Positions 9,240-16,783 of a stretch of 64,000 nucleotides of DNA are shown here, in pieces (within the stretch, counting starts at the first letter, position 1; each line of letters starts with the position of its first letter). A model generated the notes under the pieces. It was not told where the DNA came from, ran no database searches, and was given only the letters and a program-made list of their open reading frames with translations. This stretch comes from an uncultured Granulosicoccaceae bacterium (GTDB lineage Bacteria > Pseudomonadota > Gammaproteobacteria > Granulosicoccales > Granulosicoccaceae), in the NCBI GenBank assembly GCA_937930305.1, contig CALGLE010000020.1, forward strand, positions 1 through 64,000. The letters run 5' to 3'. A program made the translations under genes and the position numbers.

Positions 9240-9433
9240 TATTCCGCCTCCGGAAAATGGCTCACGATGATGAACATCACGGTACCCACTAGGGTAACGA
9301 TGAATGAGTAGGTGTACGCCCACATCACAAACGGCTGCATAAGCATGAAGACACCAACCGCAATAAGCACGGTGGCCAACATTTCCCAAGGGCCGCGACG
9401 AAACGTAAACAAGCCTTTAAAAAACCGCATCAT
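9239..9433 (-). CDS. Small two-helix membrane protein of the ABC operon
   Basis: 64-residue protein between the permease and ATPase genes. A basic N-terminus (MMRFFKGLFTFRRG) is followed by two hydrophobic segments (about residues 16-36 and 39-58) and an acidic tail (HFPEAE). It starts inside the permease stop (the ATGATGA overlap at 9430-9433) and ends on the ATPase start (TAATG at 9239), so it is embedded in the coupled reading of the operon and is very likely translated. I do not recognise a named domain. Its position matches the small membrane proteins (for example DUF2160) in glycerol-type ABC operons, but the sequence does not look like DUF2160 to me. A structural or accessory subunit of the transporter is the plausible role. 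Confidence 0.7.
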   Translation of the reverse strand: MMRFFKGLFTFRRGPWEMLATVLIAVGVFMLMQPFVMWAYTYSFIVTLVGTVMFIIVSHFPEAE

Positions 9434-10368
9434 TTGCGCACCGCCCCAAAGGTAATCCCTCTGAGTAAATGTTTTCTGAGTAACACGGTAAAGATCATGA
9501 CGGGCAGTAAAAACAAAGTGGCTCCCGCGGCTATCGCTGGCCAATCCAGTCCGCCGACGCCGATGATGGTGGGAATAAAGGGTGGTGCCGTTTGCGCGGT
9601 GCCCGAGGTGAGCAGCACCGCAAACGCGTACTCATTCCAGGCAAATATTAAGCAAAAGATAGCGGTCGATGCAATGCCCGTAGCCGCTTGGGGAAGAACA
9701 ACTTTATAAAACGCTTGAAAGCGTGTGTACCCATCGATTAACGCAGCTTCTTCATATTCTCTGGGGATTTCATCAATGAATCCTTTTAAAAGCCAGACCG
9801 CCAGCGAGATGTTAACCGCGGTGTACAGCAATATCATCCCGACATGCGTGTCACTTAAACCCAATTGCCGGTACATCAAAAATATGGGAATGGCCACCGC
9901 TATGGGCGGCATCATGCGCGTGGACAGAATAAAGAATAACAAGTCATCGGCAAGTGGGATTTTAAATCGAGAGAATGCGTAGGCCGCCAAGGTACCTAAG
10001 AAAATACTCAAAAAGGTGGAGCCAAAACCGATGATGACGGAATTTAAAAACCGGCCGCCAAACTTAGAGGGCCCGGCAATCACCATATTTCGACTGCGCA
10101 CAATCTCTTCGGCAAAATTCTCAGGTGGTGGCAAGCTGGCTAACTTTTCTGCACTCACCCGGGTGCGGGTGGTAAATAAGTTGACGTAGCCTTCCAACGA
10201 CGGTTGGTAAAAAACTTTGGGTGGATAGCTGATGCTGTCTGGCGGCGTTTTGAAACTGGTCATCATGATCCACACCAACGGGACCATGGTGATCAGCGCA
10301 TACAAAATCACCAGCGTGCCGGCAATGAATTTTTGTCTTTTCGAAGGGTCTGTGACCGAATAACTCAT
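9430..10368 (-). CDS. Sugar/polyol ABC transporter permease (MalG type)
   Basis: 312-residue inner-membrane permease. TM1 is near residues 15-37, then a roughly 70-residue periplasmic loop, and five more TM segments from about 105 on. The EAA coupling motif (EYEEAALIDGYTRFQAFYKVVLP) is near 209-231, typical of CUT1 MalG-like subunits. It overlaps the preceding MalF-like gene by four bases (ATGA). With its partner it forms the translocation pore for the solute delivered by the 12.7 kb binding protein. Confidence 0.88.
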   Translation of the reverse strand: MSYSVTDPSKRQKFIAGTLVILYALITMVPLVWIMMTSFKTPPDSISYPPKVFYQPSLEGYVNLFTTRTRVSAEKLASLPPPENFAEEIVRSRNMVIAGPSKFGGRFLNSVIIGFGSTFLSIFLGTLAAYAFSRFKIPLADDLLFFILSTRMMPPIAVAIPIFLMYRQLGLSDTHVGMILLYTAVNISLAVWLLKGFIDEIPREYEEAALIDGYTRFQAFYKVVLPQAATGIASTAIFCLIFAWNEYAFAVLLTSGTAQTAPPFIPTIIGVGGLDWPAIAAGATLFLLPVMIFTVLLRKHLLRGITFGAVRK

Positions 10369-11312
10369 CGCTCTTTCACCTTATTCAGCGCTTTCACGTA
10401 GATGGATGCCAGGCCAAAAACGGTGACGAATAAAATGATGGCAAAAGCACTTGAGTAACCCGTGCGCCATTTTTCAAAGGCTTCTCGTTTTAAATTGATG
10501 GACGCCATTTCTGTGGTTGATCCGGGCCCGCCTCCAGTCAACTGAACCACTAAATCAAACATTTTGAAATTCTCTATGCCGCGAAACAATACCGCCAACA
10601 TTAAGAAAGGCAAAACCATGGGAATGGTGATGGTGAAAAATTGGCGAAGTTTCGAAGCACGATCGATTTCGGCGGCTTCATAGATGTAATCAGGAATACT
10701 GCGCAGCCCCGCTAAGCAAATCAACATAACAAAGGGCGTCCACATCCAAGTGTCCACGATGACGATGGACCAAGGCGCTAAATCAACCGAACCCAGCATT
10801 TGAAAACTGGACGGGTCAGCACCGGTGAAGAAAGTAATGACATAGTTAAATAAACCGATCTGAGGTTGATATAGAAATGTCCAAAAGTTACCAACCACTG
10901 CTGGTGATAGCATCATCGGTAGAACAATAATCGTGGTCCAAAGATCGTTACCTTTAAATTTTTTGTTGATCAACCACGCGAGCGTAAAGCCGATCAGCAC
11001 CTGAAAGAACAAAGTCCAGAACAAAAAATGGGCCGTGGCCTGCATGGACAGCCAGATATCGCTGTCACCCAGTATCCGTTCATAGTTGCGCAAACCAATG
11101 TATTCCACCGCACGATTGGGGCGATTGGCTTTGAAGTTGGTAAAGCTTAAATTGATCGTCCAGATCAACGGAAAAATGTTGATGGTGAGCAGAAGAAAAA
11201 TGGTTGGCCCAACAAACAACCAAGCAATCGCACGATCCGATAGCCCTTTGACTTTACGGGCCACACGCGCAGGGGTTTTTCTCGCGACGCGATCTACCGT
11301 CGTTTCAGACAT
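10365..11312 (-). CDS. Sugar/polyol ABC transporter permease (MalF type)
   Basis: 315-residue inner-membrane permease with a positively charged cytoplasmic N-terminus (KTPARVARKVKG) and six predicted TM segments starting near residue 30. The EAA-type loop (YEAAEIDRASKLRQFFTITIPMV) is near 211-233. It pairs with the MalG-like subunit downstream, whose start overlaps its stop. The 114 bases separating it from the binding-protein gene contain a strong stem-loop (11386-11419), so this gene and those after it are probably expressed at a lower level than the binding protein. Confidence 0.88.
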   Translation of the reverse strand: MSETTVDRVARKTPARVARKVKGLSDRAIAWLFVGPTIFLLLTINIFPLIWTINLSFTNFKANRPNRAVEYIGLRNYERILGDSDIWLSMQATAHFLFWTLFFQVLIGFTLAWLINKKFKGNDLWTTIIVLPMMLSPAVVGNFWTFLYQPQIGLFNYVITFFTGADPSSFQMLGSVDLAPWSIVIVDTWMWTPFVMLICLAGLRSIPDYIYEAAEIDRASKLRQFFTITIPMVLPFLMLAVLFRGIENFKMFDLVVQLTGGGPGSTTEMASINLKREAFEKWRTGYSSAFAIILFVTVFGLASIYVKALNKVKER

Positions 11313-11385
11313 GCCACGTTATCCAGTTAGTGTTGGGTTTAGAGGGAGCGGTGCTAGCGTCGTTTTCTAACGACCCGATCAATTT

Positions 11386-11419
11386 AAGGTCGGCAGTGCT
11401 CATAAGCACCACCGACCTT
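11386..11419 (-). promoter_or_regulatory. Intercistronic stem-loop after solute-binding-protein gene
   Basis: AAGGTCGG (11386-11393) pairs perfectly with CCGACCTT (11412-11419), and inside it GTGCT pairs with AGCAC around a CATA loop. It begins seven bases past the binding-protein stop codon on the minus strand and no U-tract follows, so it looks like an mRNA-stabilising or partial-termination element rather than a full terminator. Confidence 0.6.
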
Positions 11420-11426
11420 GTTTTGA

Positions 11427-12746
11427 TTACAACTTACCTTCGTCTTCGAAAACTTCTGTCCAATCTTCTACTAGCTTATCCAGCGCTTCTTTCGCTGTGC
11501 CTTGATCGGCAACCACGTAGTCATGAATACGTTTTTGCATTGCCAGCAACAGTTCCGCATAGGCCGGTTCTTGCCAGAAGTCTTGCACGTCTTCCATAGC
11601 TAATAAGAAGTCACCTGCGAATGGCGCACTGGCTTCAAAGGTATCGCTGTTCAACACCGAGTTGTGTGCTGAGTAGCCGCCCATACTCCACCACTGAGCT
11701 TGTACCGCTGGATCAGAGAACCACTTGATGTATTCCAGTGACGCCTCTTGCTTTTCCGAGTACGAGACCACTGAAATGCCCTGCCCGCCTAAAGTAGAAC
11801 CGGCTTGGTTTTGTGGCGGATTAACGAAAAAGTCGATCTTATCGCCACCGGTATCAGGATCAGCGTAGAGACCTGGAAAGAACGCAAACCAGTTCATGGC
11901 CATAGCAACTTGACCCGATTTAAAGGCATCCAAGCTCTCGCCCATGTACGAATTGGTGTAACCGGGAGGGGTTGCTGTGGAGTACAGCTCTTTGTAGAAC
12001 TCTAGCGCTTCAACCGCTTCAGGCGAATTAACAGCGCCTTCCATGTCGTAGCTGCCTGGCGTATTTTCATACTTAAAGCCCCATGGATACAACGCACCGG
12101 TTACGCCCATGGTGATACCTTCAGAACCACGCTCGGTAAAGATGGCGGCACCATAAACAGTTTTGCCATCAATTTCACGGCCCTGAAAGAATTGGGCAAT
12201 TTGCAGTAATTCTTTCTGCGATTTTGGCTCACCGAGTTCATCACCGGTTGCCTCTTTATAGGCGGCTTTGATGTCATCTCTTGCAAACCAATCTTTGCGG
12301 TAGAACCAACCGTTAGCATCCCCCATGGCCGGCAGTGCATAGTAGTTAGGCGTGCCCTTGGGCCATGTGGAGTAGGCGTAAACCGTCGCCGGGGCGAAGT
12401 CGTCCATCGAAATGCTTTCTTTGTCAAAGAAGTCGTTCAACTTCACGTAATGACCGTTCTCAGCGCCACCACCAATCCACTGGCTGTCGCCAATGAGTAA
12501 ATCACACAACTTACCGCCAGAATTTAATTCATTGAGCATGCGGTCAGCGAAGTTTGGCCATGGCACAAATTCAAAGTTCATGGTGTGGCCACTTTCAGAT
12601 TCAAAGTCTTTACTTAATTCAACCAAGGCGTTGGCCGGATCCCAAGCCGCCCAGCACAGCGTTAAATCGTCCGCTAGCGCGGTGGTAGACAGTGTCGAGG
12701 CCGCAAGGGTCAAAACACTGGCAGAAGCAAGCTTCAGCTGTTTCAT
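11427..12746 (-). CDS. ABC transporter solute-binding protein (carbohydrate, CUT1 type)
   Basis: 439-residue periplasmic binding protein. It has a Sec signal (about residues 1-25, cleavage near STTALA-DD) and a family 1 extracellular solute-binding fold (LVELSKDFESESGHTMNFEFVPWPNFADRMLNEL). Cluster context argues for a small polyol, triose or tetrose substrate. It is preceded by GGAGGA six bases before the ATG, the strongest ribosome site in the operon, and followed by a stable stem-loop, both consistent with high expression. It is shorter than the glycerol-binding GlpV proteins I know of (about 570 aa), so I do not assign glycerol. First gene of the operon. Confidence 0.85.
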   Translation of the reverse strand: MKQLKLASASVLTLAASTLSTTALADDLTLCWAAWDPANALVELSKDFESESGHTMNFEFVPWPNFADRMLNELNSGGKLCDLLIGDSQWIGGGAENGHYVKLNDFFDKESISMDDFAPATVYAYSTWPKGTPNYYALPAMGDANGWFYRKDWFARDDIKAAYKEATGDELGEPKSQKELLQIAQFFQGREIDGKTVYGAAIFTERGSEGITMGVTGALYPWGFKYENTPGSYDMEGAVNSPEAVEALEFYKELYSTATPPGYTNSYMGESLDAFKSGQVAMAMNWFAFFPGLYADPDTGGDKIDFFVNPPQNQAGSTLGGQGISVVSYSEKQEASLEYIKWFSDPAVQAQWWSMGGYSAHNSVLNSDTFEASAPFAGDFLLAMEDVQDFWQEPAYAELLLAMQKRIHDYVVADQGTAKEALDKLVEDWTEVFEDEGKL

Positions 12747-12832
12747 AATTCCTCCAATGGTGGTTCAGCTGTGGTTATGAAACTGAATATAAATCCCTAG
12801 TCGGCGGTTTAATTCAGCCACCCCACTCTAAA

Positions 12833-12848
12833 TGAGGAACGTACCTCA
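12833..12848. promoter_or_regulatory. Candidate LacI-type operator upstream of the triose/polyol ABC operon
   Basis: TGAGGAACGTACCTCA is a 16-base palindrome with seven of eight pairs matching and a central CG, the usual form of LacI/GalR operators. It lies 87-102 bases upstream of the binding-protein start, in the intergenic region shared with the divergent AEC permease gene. The operon encodes its own LacI-type regulator. Confidence 0.45.
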
Positions 12849-13042
12849 AGTAAACACTTAATCTGAAAAACTAGCCATTGAGTCGGCGCATTTAAGAATG
12901 GAATGAATCAATGAAGCTGATTGGCGAGCAATAAGGTTTAAAATTCAATGCAATCGTTGTTTATTTTTTTTAGATTCTTCAATTGTGCTGTTAAAACTGA
13001 AATACGGAAGGTGCGTCTTGCGCAAGTTAAGCAACGGAATCA

Positions 13043-13972
13043 GTGCCTGTGTTTGACATCATTTTCTTGATGCTGCCTATTTTTGCGCTGATCGCAACCG
13101 GCAGCCTGTTTATCTGGCAAGGCTGGTTTCCCGAACACGGATTACCGCTATTAAGCAAATTTGTACTGAACGCTTGCATACCGGTATTGCTGTTTTCTGC
13201 CATCACGAATGGTCAGTCCTTGGGCACATTCGCGTGGATCAATACGCTGCTGTATGCCGGGGCCTCGTTGATTGGAAGTTTTATACTTTGGCTTATCCTT
13301 CGGCGTCGATTGGGAGAGCAACCGGCTCAAAGCCTCATTCTGGCCATGGGTGCAGGCTGTGCGAACAGTGTGTTTTTGGGTTTTCCTATCGCAAGCATTT
13401 TTATCCCCGATCGCGCCGCCTCAGTTTTTGCGTGGGTCGTTTTGGCAGAAATTGCCATTTTACTGCCCTTGTTTACAACGCTCGCCCTGTTGGTGGATGA
13501 TCAAAGCGAACAGTCTGTGCTACCTCGTGTGGCAAACACATTATTTCGCAGCCCTATTTTCATTGGCTTAGTCAGCGGATTTGCGGCACTGGCTACGGGC
13601 TTCCAGTTACCCAACTGGTTGAGCAATACAACCAAGTTGATCGCAGCCTCTGCCGCGTTTCCAGCTTTGTTCGTCATCGGGGGTACGCTACTTAAATTTC
13701 GCGTGTCACGCACAGGCCCACGCGTTGCAGCGATCACCGCGGTGAAGTTACTGGTGCACCCTTTGTTAGTCGGTATCAGTTTTGCGCTCGTATTCGGATG
13801 GGAAAGTGTTACCACCAAAGACGCCGTGCTGTTTGCTTGCATGCCGCTGTTTTTAGCGTATGTAGTTTTAGCTGGCAAGCATCAAGCAGATGAAGTGGCG
13901 GCTTCCGCCATTGCACTTTCCACTTTGCTCAGTGCAGTGACGGTCACACTCGTGCTTATCATCCTGTATTAG
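13043..13972 (+). CDS. AEC-family (auxin efflux carrier-like) permease
   Basis: 309-residue integral membrane protein with about ten hydrophobic segments and the layout of bacterial AEC transporters (MdcF/YfdV-like), two five-helix halves separated by a hydrophilic loop around residues 155-165. It begins with GTG at 13043 and has only a weak ribosome site (CGGAA). Such carriers move small organic acids, but the substrate cannot be read from the sequence. It is divergent from the ABC operon and shares its roughly 300-base upstream region, so co-regulation is possible. A 10-base perfect palindrome (CTTGCGCAAG, 13017-13026) lies 16 bases before the start. Confidence 0.8.
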   Translation: MPVFDIIFLMLPIFALIATGSLFIWQGWFPEHGLPLLSKFVLNACIPVLLFSAITNGQSLGTFAWINTLLYAGASLIGSFILWLILRRRLGEQPAQSLILAMGAGCANSVFLGFPIASIFIPDRAASVFAWVVLAEIAILLPLFTTLALLVDDQSEQSVLPRVANTLFRSPIFIGLVSGFAALATGFQLPNWLSNTTKLIAASAAFPALFVIGGTLLKFRVSRTGPRVAAITAVKLLVHPLLVGISFALVFGWESVTTKDAVLFACMPLFLAYVVLAGKHQADEVAASAIALSTLLSAVTVTLVLIILY

Positions 13973-14015
13973 TGTCAGACAATGTCATCTTGTACCGGTA
14001 AAAACGATTAAGCCA

Positions 14016-14666
14016 TCAATTTGAAATTGGCAGACCCTGTGTCATGCGTTGTTGCAACCATGCAGACACACGCCAAGCCACCGGATCTTCCTTCACCCAT
14101 GTTGACAACTGAGCGACGATGGATTGGGTACCTAGGGTATTCGCATAACACATTAAACCACCTCGCTCGCTGGGAAAGCCGCACCCCAACACACTCAAGT
14201 GGTCAATATCTGCGGTGGATGCCACAACACCTTCATCGAGAATATCTGCCGCTTCATTGATCATCGCCAACAACAATCGAGAACGTATTTCATCGGCGGA
14301 GTAATCCGTGCGAGCCCGGCCGGCAAAATGCGCCTCTTCAAGCGCTAAGTCGGCCACGATTGGGTCCTCCACTTTTCCATTGCCGCCCGGGTAGCGATAC
14401 CAACCTGCACCCGTTTTCTTACCCAATTTTCCCAGATCGAGCATACGATTTGCAATCGGTATATAGCGCCGTGACGAATCCAGTGGCTTGGTTTTTTTAT
14501 GTCGATTCGCAGGGGGTGCATCCAGACCCATTAAATCTTCAGTTTCGTAGGGCCCCATCGCGTAACCGAATTCCACCATCGCCTCATCCACGTCCCAAGG
14601 CGTTGACCCATCCATAAACACCGTATCGGCAGCTTCTTGGTAACGTGACAATAGGCGATCAATCAC
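14016..14666 (-). pseudogene. 3-hydroxyacyl-CoA dehydrogenase C-terminal remnant
   Basis: Reads as the C-terminal part of a FadB-type 3-hydroxyacyl-CoA dehydrogenase. It has two consecutive C-terminal helical-domain repeats, with family landmarks such as RLLSRYQEAADTVFMDG, FGYAMGPYE, LGKLGKKTGAGWYRYPGG and a second half ending naturally (GFPSERGGLMCYANTLG). The Rossmann NAD-binding domain with the catalytic His is absent: homology begins at GVIDRLLSRY, four bases beyond the boxR stop codon. Reading-frame extension upstream runs through boxR in another frame and is not homologous. A GTG at 14666 could start a 216-aa fragment, but it would lack the active site. Most likely a deletion remnant. 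Confidence 0.7.
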
Positions 14667-14670
14667 ACCC

Positions 14671-15579
14671 TTAGCCACTGGAGAGAATCTGATGTTCGTC
14701 AATAATGCCGGAGAGTTCAACCTGACTTTGCTCCACTGTTTTCCCTGTGCTATCGAGCACGTGATCAGCTTGGGCATACAGAACTTCACGCGCTTTAAGA
14801 ATGCCACGCAATTGAGTCATCGCTTCGGGATGACCTTGCATAGGGCGTAAATCCCCTTGCGCTTGAACCCGCTGCATATGTTCATCGGGTGAGGTTTTTA
14901 GCCAAACCGTATGAAAACGAGACAAAACGTTCTGAAACGTTGTCTTATCCGACACAATGCCACCGGCAACAGCCACAACCGCGCGATCATAAGAGGCGAT
15001 GATGGTTAGTAAGGTATCGGCTTCCAGTTGTCGGTACCCCTCTTGGCCGTAGAGCGCAATAATTTCTGCAACCGGCATTCCAGCACGACGGCTTAATTCG
15101 GTATTTAATTCAATAAACGGTGCGGCATACGCGGCACTCATGAGCGCACCGAGTGTTGATTTACCCGCACCACGTAAACCAACCAAACACAAGCGTTCTT
15201 GTTTTTGCGCCGATACATTATGCGGGTCTAACAAGTGTAAAACGCTGGCCTGTGTTGTTGCATCGGCCTGTTCGAACAGTTCTAGGATGCGCCGTGACTC
15301 TGGCGATCGAATTAACTCGCCGTGCGATAAGAAATATTCAACACGCGTATCCAACGCAAGCGCCAACTTGGTTAGCAGTCCAACCGAAATATTGCCCTCA
15401 CCACCTTCTAGGGTGGCCAAATACCGTGGTGACACACCCGAACGTTCGGACAGCACACGTCTGGACAAACCTTGAGATTGACGTACCGAGCGAACTCGAT
15501 GCCCAACCTGCTGGATGAGCGCAGACACAGCATCATCAACACCTTGCTTTGAAGCATGGGTTGTCTTGTTCGATGACAT
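14671..15579 (-). CDS. boxR: BoxR, benzoyl-CoA-responsive transcriptional regulator
   Basis: 302-residue regulator of the box pathway. The N-terminal XRE-type helix-turn-helix is near residues 29-85 (RSVRQSQGLSRRVLSERSGVS). The C-terminal half (about 125-302) is a shikimate-kinase-like domain with a P-loop (LVGLRGAGKSTLG) that in BoxR/BzdR proteins binds benzoyl-CoA rather than acting as a kinase. Its ATG overlaps the boxA stop (TAATG), so it is co-transcribed with boxCBA. By homology it should repress the cluster until benzoyl-CoA accumulates. Its 3' end abuts the truncated dehydrogenase remnant; I cannot tell whether a few C-terminal residues were lost. Confidence 0.92.
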   Translation of the reverse strand: MSSNKTTHASKQGVDDAVSALIQQVGHRVRSVRQSQGLSRRVLSERSGVSPRYLATLEGGEGNISVGLLTKLALALDTRVEYFLSHGELIRSPESRRILELFEQADATTQASVLHLLDPHNVSAQKQERLCLVGLRGAGKSTLGALMSAAYAAPFIELNTELSRRAGMPVAEIIALYGQEGYRQLEADTLLTIIASYDRAVVAVAGGIVSDKTTFQNVLSRFHTVWLKTSPDEHMQRVQAQGDLRPMQGHPEAMTQLRGILKAREVLYAQADHVLDSTGKTVEQSQVELSGIIDEHQILSSG

Positions 15580-16778
15580 TAATAGGTCTCGACGTGAAAA
15601 CGGCCCTCGTCACGCAAGGTATCTCGTAAATCCAACCAAGGCGTACCGATGGATGCGCAAATTTCCGTAAACGCCTGCTCAACGCCTTCTTCCATGGCCT
15701 TAAGACCACAAAGATAAATGTGGGTATTATCATCGTTAAGCATTTCAGCGATGAGTTCCTGTTGTTCGAGCATCCTGTCTTGTACGTAGGCTTTGCGTTC
15801 GTTCGGAATTCGACTGAACACGAGGTGTTGATCGAGTAACGTGGCAGGAATTTTTTTCAGCGGCCCAAAATACGGCAAACTTTCCGGTGTCCGTGCACCA
15901 AAAAACATCACCATGCCGCCAGGCTTATTACCAATAGCTCGCTCCCTTGCCATCGTGAAAGCACGCATGGGAGCGGCTCCAGTACCAGTGCAAATCATAA
16001 GCAAACGCGCATCAGGGTCTGACGGTAATAGGAAGGTGCCACCGAACGGGCCAATAATTTTTAACGTATCGCCTTTGTTCACATCACATAAAAAATTGGA
16101 ACAAATGCCCTTGTCCTCACGTTTCACTGTAAGGGATACGTTGTGATAGCCGGGGCGTTCGCCATCACGTGGGCTGGATATCGAATACAAACGCGGCAAA
16201 TGCGCTTTGCCGTTACTGTCCAATCCAGGCGCTAACACGCCCACCGACTGGCCTTCCAATACGGGGAAAGGTTTTCCTTGTAAATCCAACACAATGTGGC
16301 GCACATCAGAATCTGAATCCTGCGACGTAATTCGGTAGTTGCCCTGCACGCTGGCATCAATCGGGGAACTTAAGTTGTATAAATTGATGCTCGGGTTCGA
16401 AGCACTCACTGGCGCTTTAGTTTTGCCACCCGCCCCGCGGTGTGCCTCTTCAAGTAGCTGCGCAACCGGATCTTGATCGGCGACTAACTCAGCGCTGGCA
16501 TCGGTCGAACTGCCCAAGCTGATGTCCGCTTGCTCGGGCAGTTCCATCCACCCGTATTGTTGATCGAGAGAATATGGCGTGTTTACAACGCGCCACTCAT
16601 CGATAGATCCCGTGGGACACACCGGGATGCAGTCCATACAGTGGTTACATTTATCGGCATCCACCACCACATTGTTGTCATCGTGTTCAATAGCACCAAT
16701 CGGACACGTCATCTCGCAGGTATGACAGCGAATGCAAATTTCTGGGTCAATCAAATGTTGTTTTACAGGCGCGCTCAT
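15579..16778 (-). CDS. boxA: BoxA, reductase component of benzoyl-CoA 2,3-epoxidase
   Basis: 399-residue NADPH-dependent reductase that feeds electrons to BoxB. The N-terminus has two 4Fe-4S ferredoxin motifs, CIRCHTCEMTCP and CNHCMDCIPVCP, near residues 16-54. A ferredoxin-NADP reductase-like unit follows, with the FAD motif RLYSISSP near 205 and the NADPH motif ICTGTGAAPMRAF near 265. The C-terminus ends in the family aromatic-Tyr style (FHVETY). It lies five bases after boxB and overlaps boxR by one base. Cytoplasmic, aerobic benzoyl-CoA (box) pathway. Confidence 0.95.
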   Translation of the reverse strand: MSAPVKQHLIDPEICIRCHTCEMTCPIGAIEHDDNNVVVDADKCNHCMDCIPVCPTGSIDEWRVVNTPYSLDQQYGWMELPEQADISLGSSTDASAELVADQDPVAQLLEEAHRGAGGKTKAPVSASNPSINLYNLSSPIDASVQGNYRITSQDSDSDVRHIVLDLQGKPFPVLEGQSVGVLAPGLDSNGKAHLPRLYSISSPRDGERPGYHNVSLTVKREDKGICSNFLCDVNKGDTLKIIGPFGGTFLLPSDPDARLLMICTGTGAAPMRAFTMARERAIGNKPGGMVMFFGARTPESLPYFGPLKKIPATLLDQHLVFSRIPNERKAYVQDRMLEQQELIAEMLNDDNTHIYLCGLKAMEEGVEQAFTEICASIGTPWLDLRDTLRDEGRFHVETY

Positions 16779-16783
16779 AGTTT

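Noticed and set aside
4429-12746. Assignment of the ABC operon as the glycerol GlpSTPQV system
   Set aside because: The gene set is similar in plan, but the binding protein is much shorter than GlpV, and glycerol kinase and glycerol-3-phosphate dehydrogenase are missing.
14016-14807. Full-length reading of the dehydrogenase frame from 14807
   Set aside because: The first 45 codons lie within boxR in another frame and show no dehydrogenase homology; real homology starts after the boxR stop.
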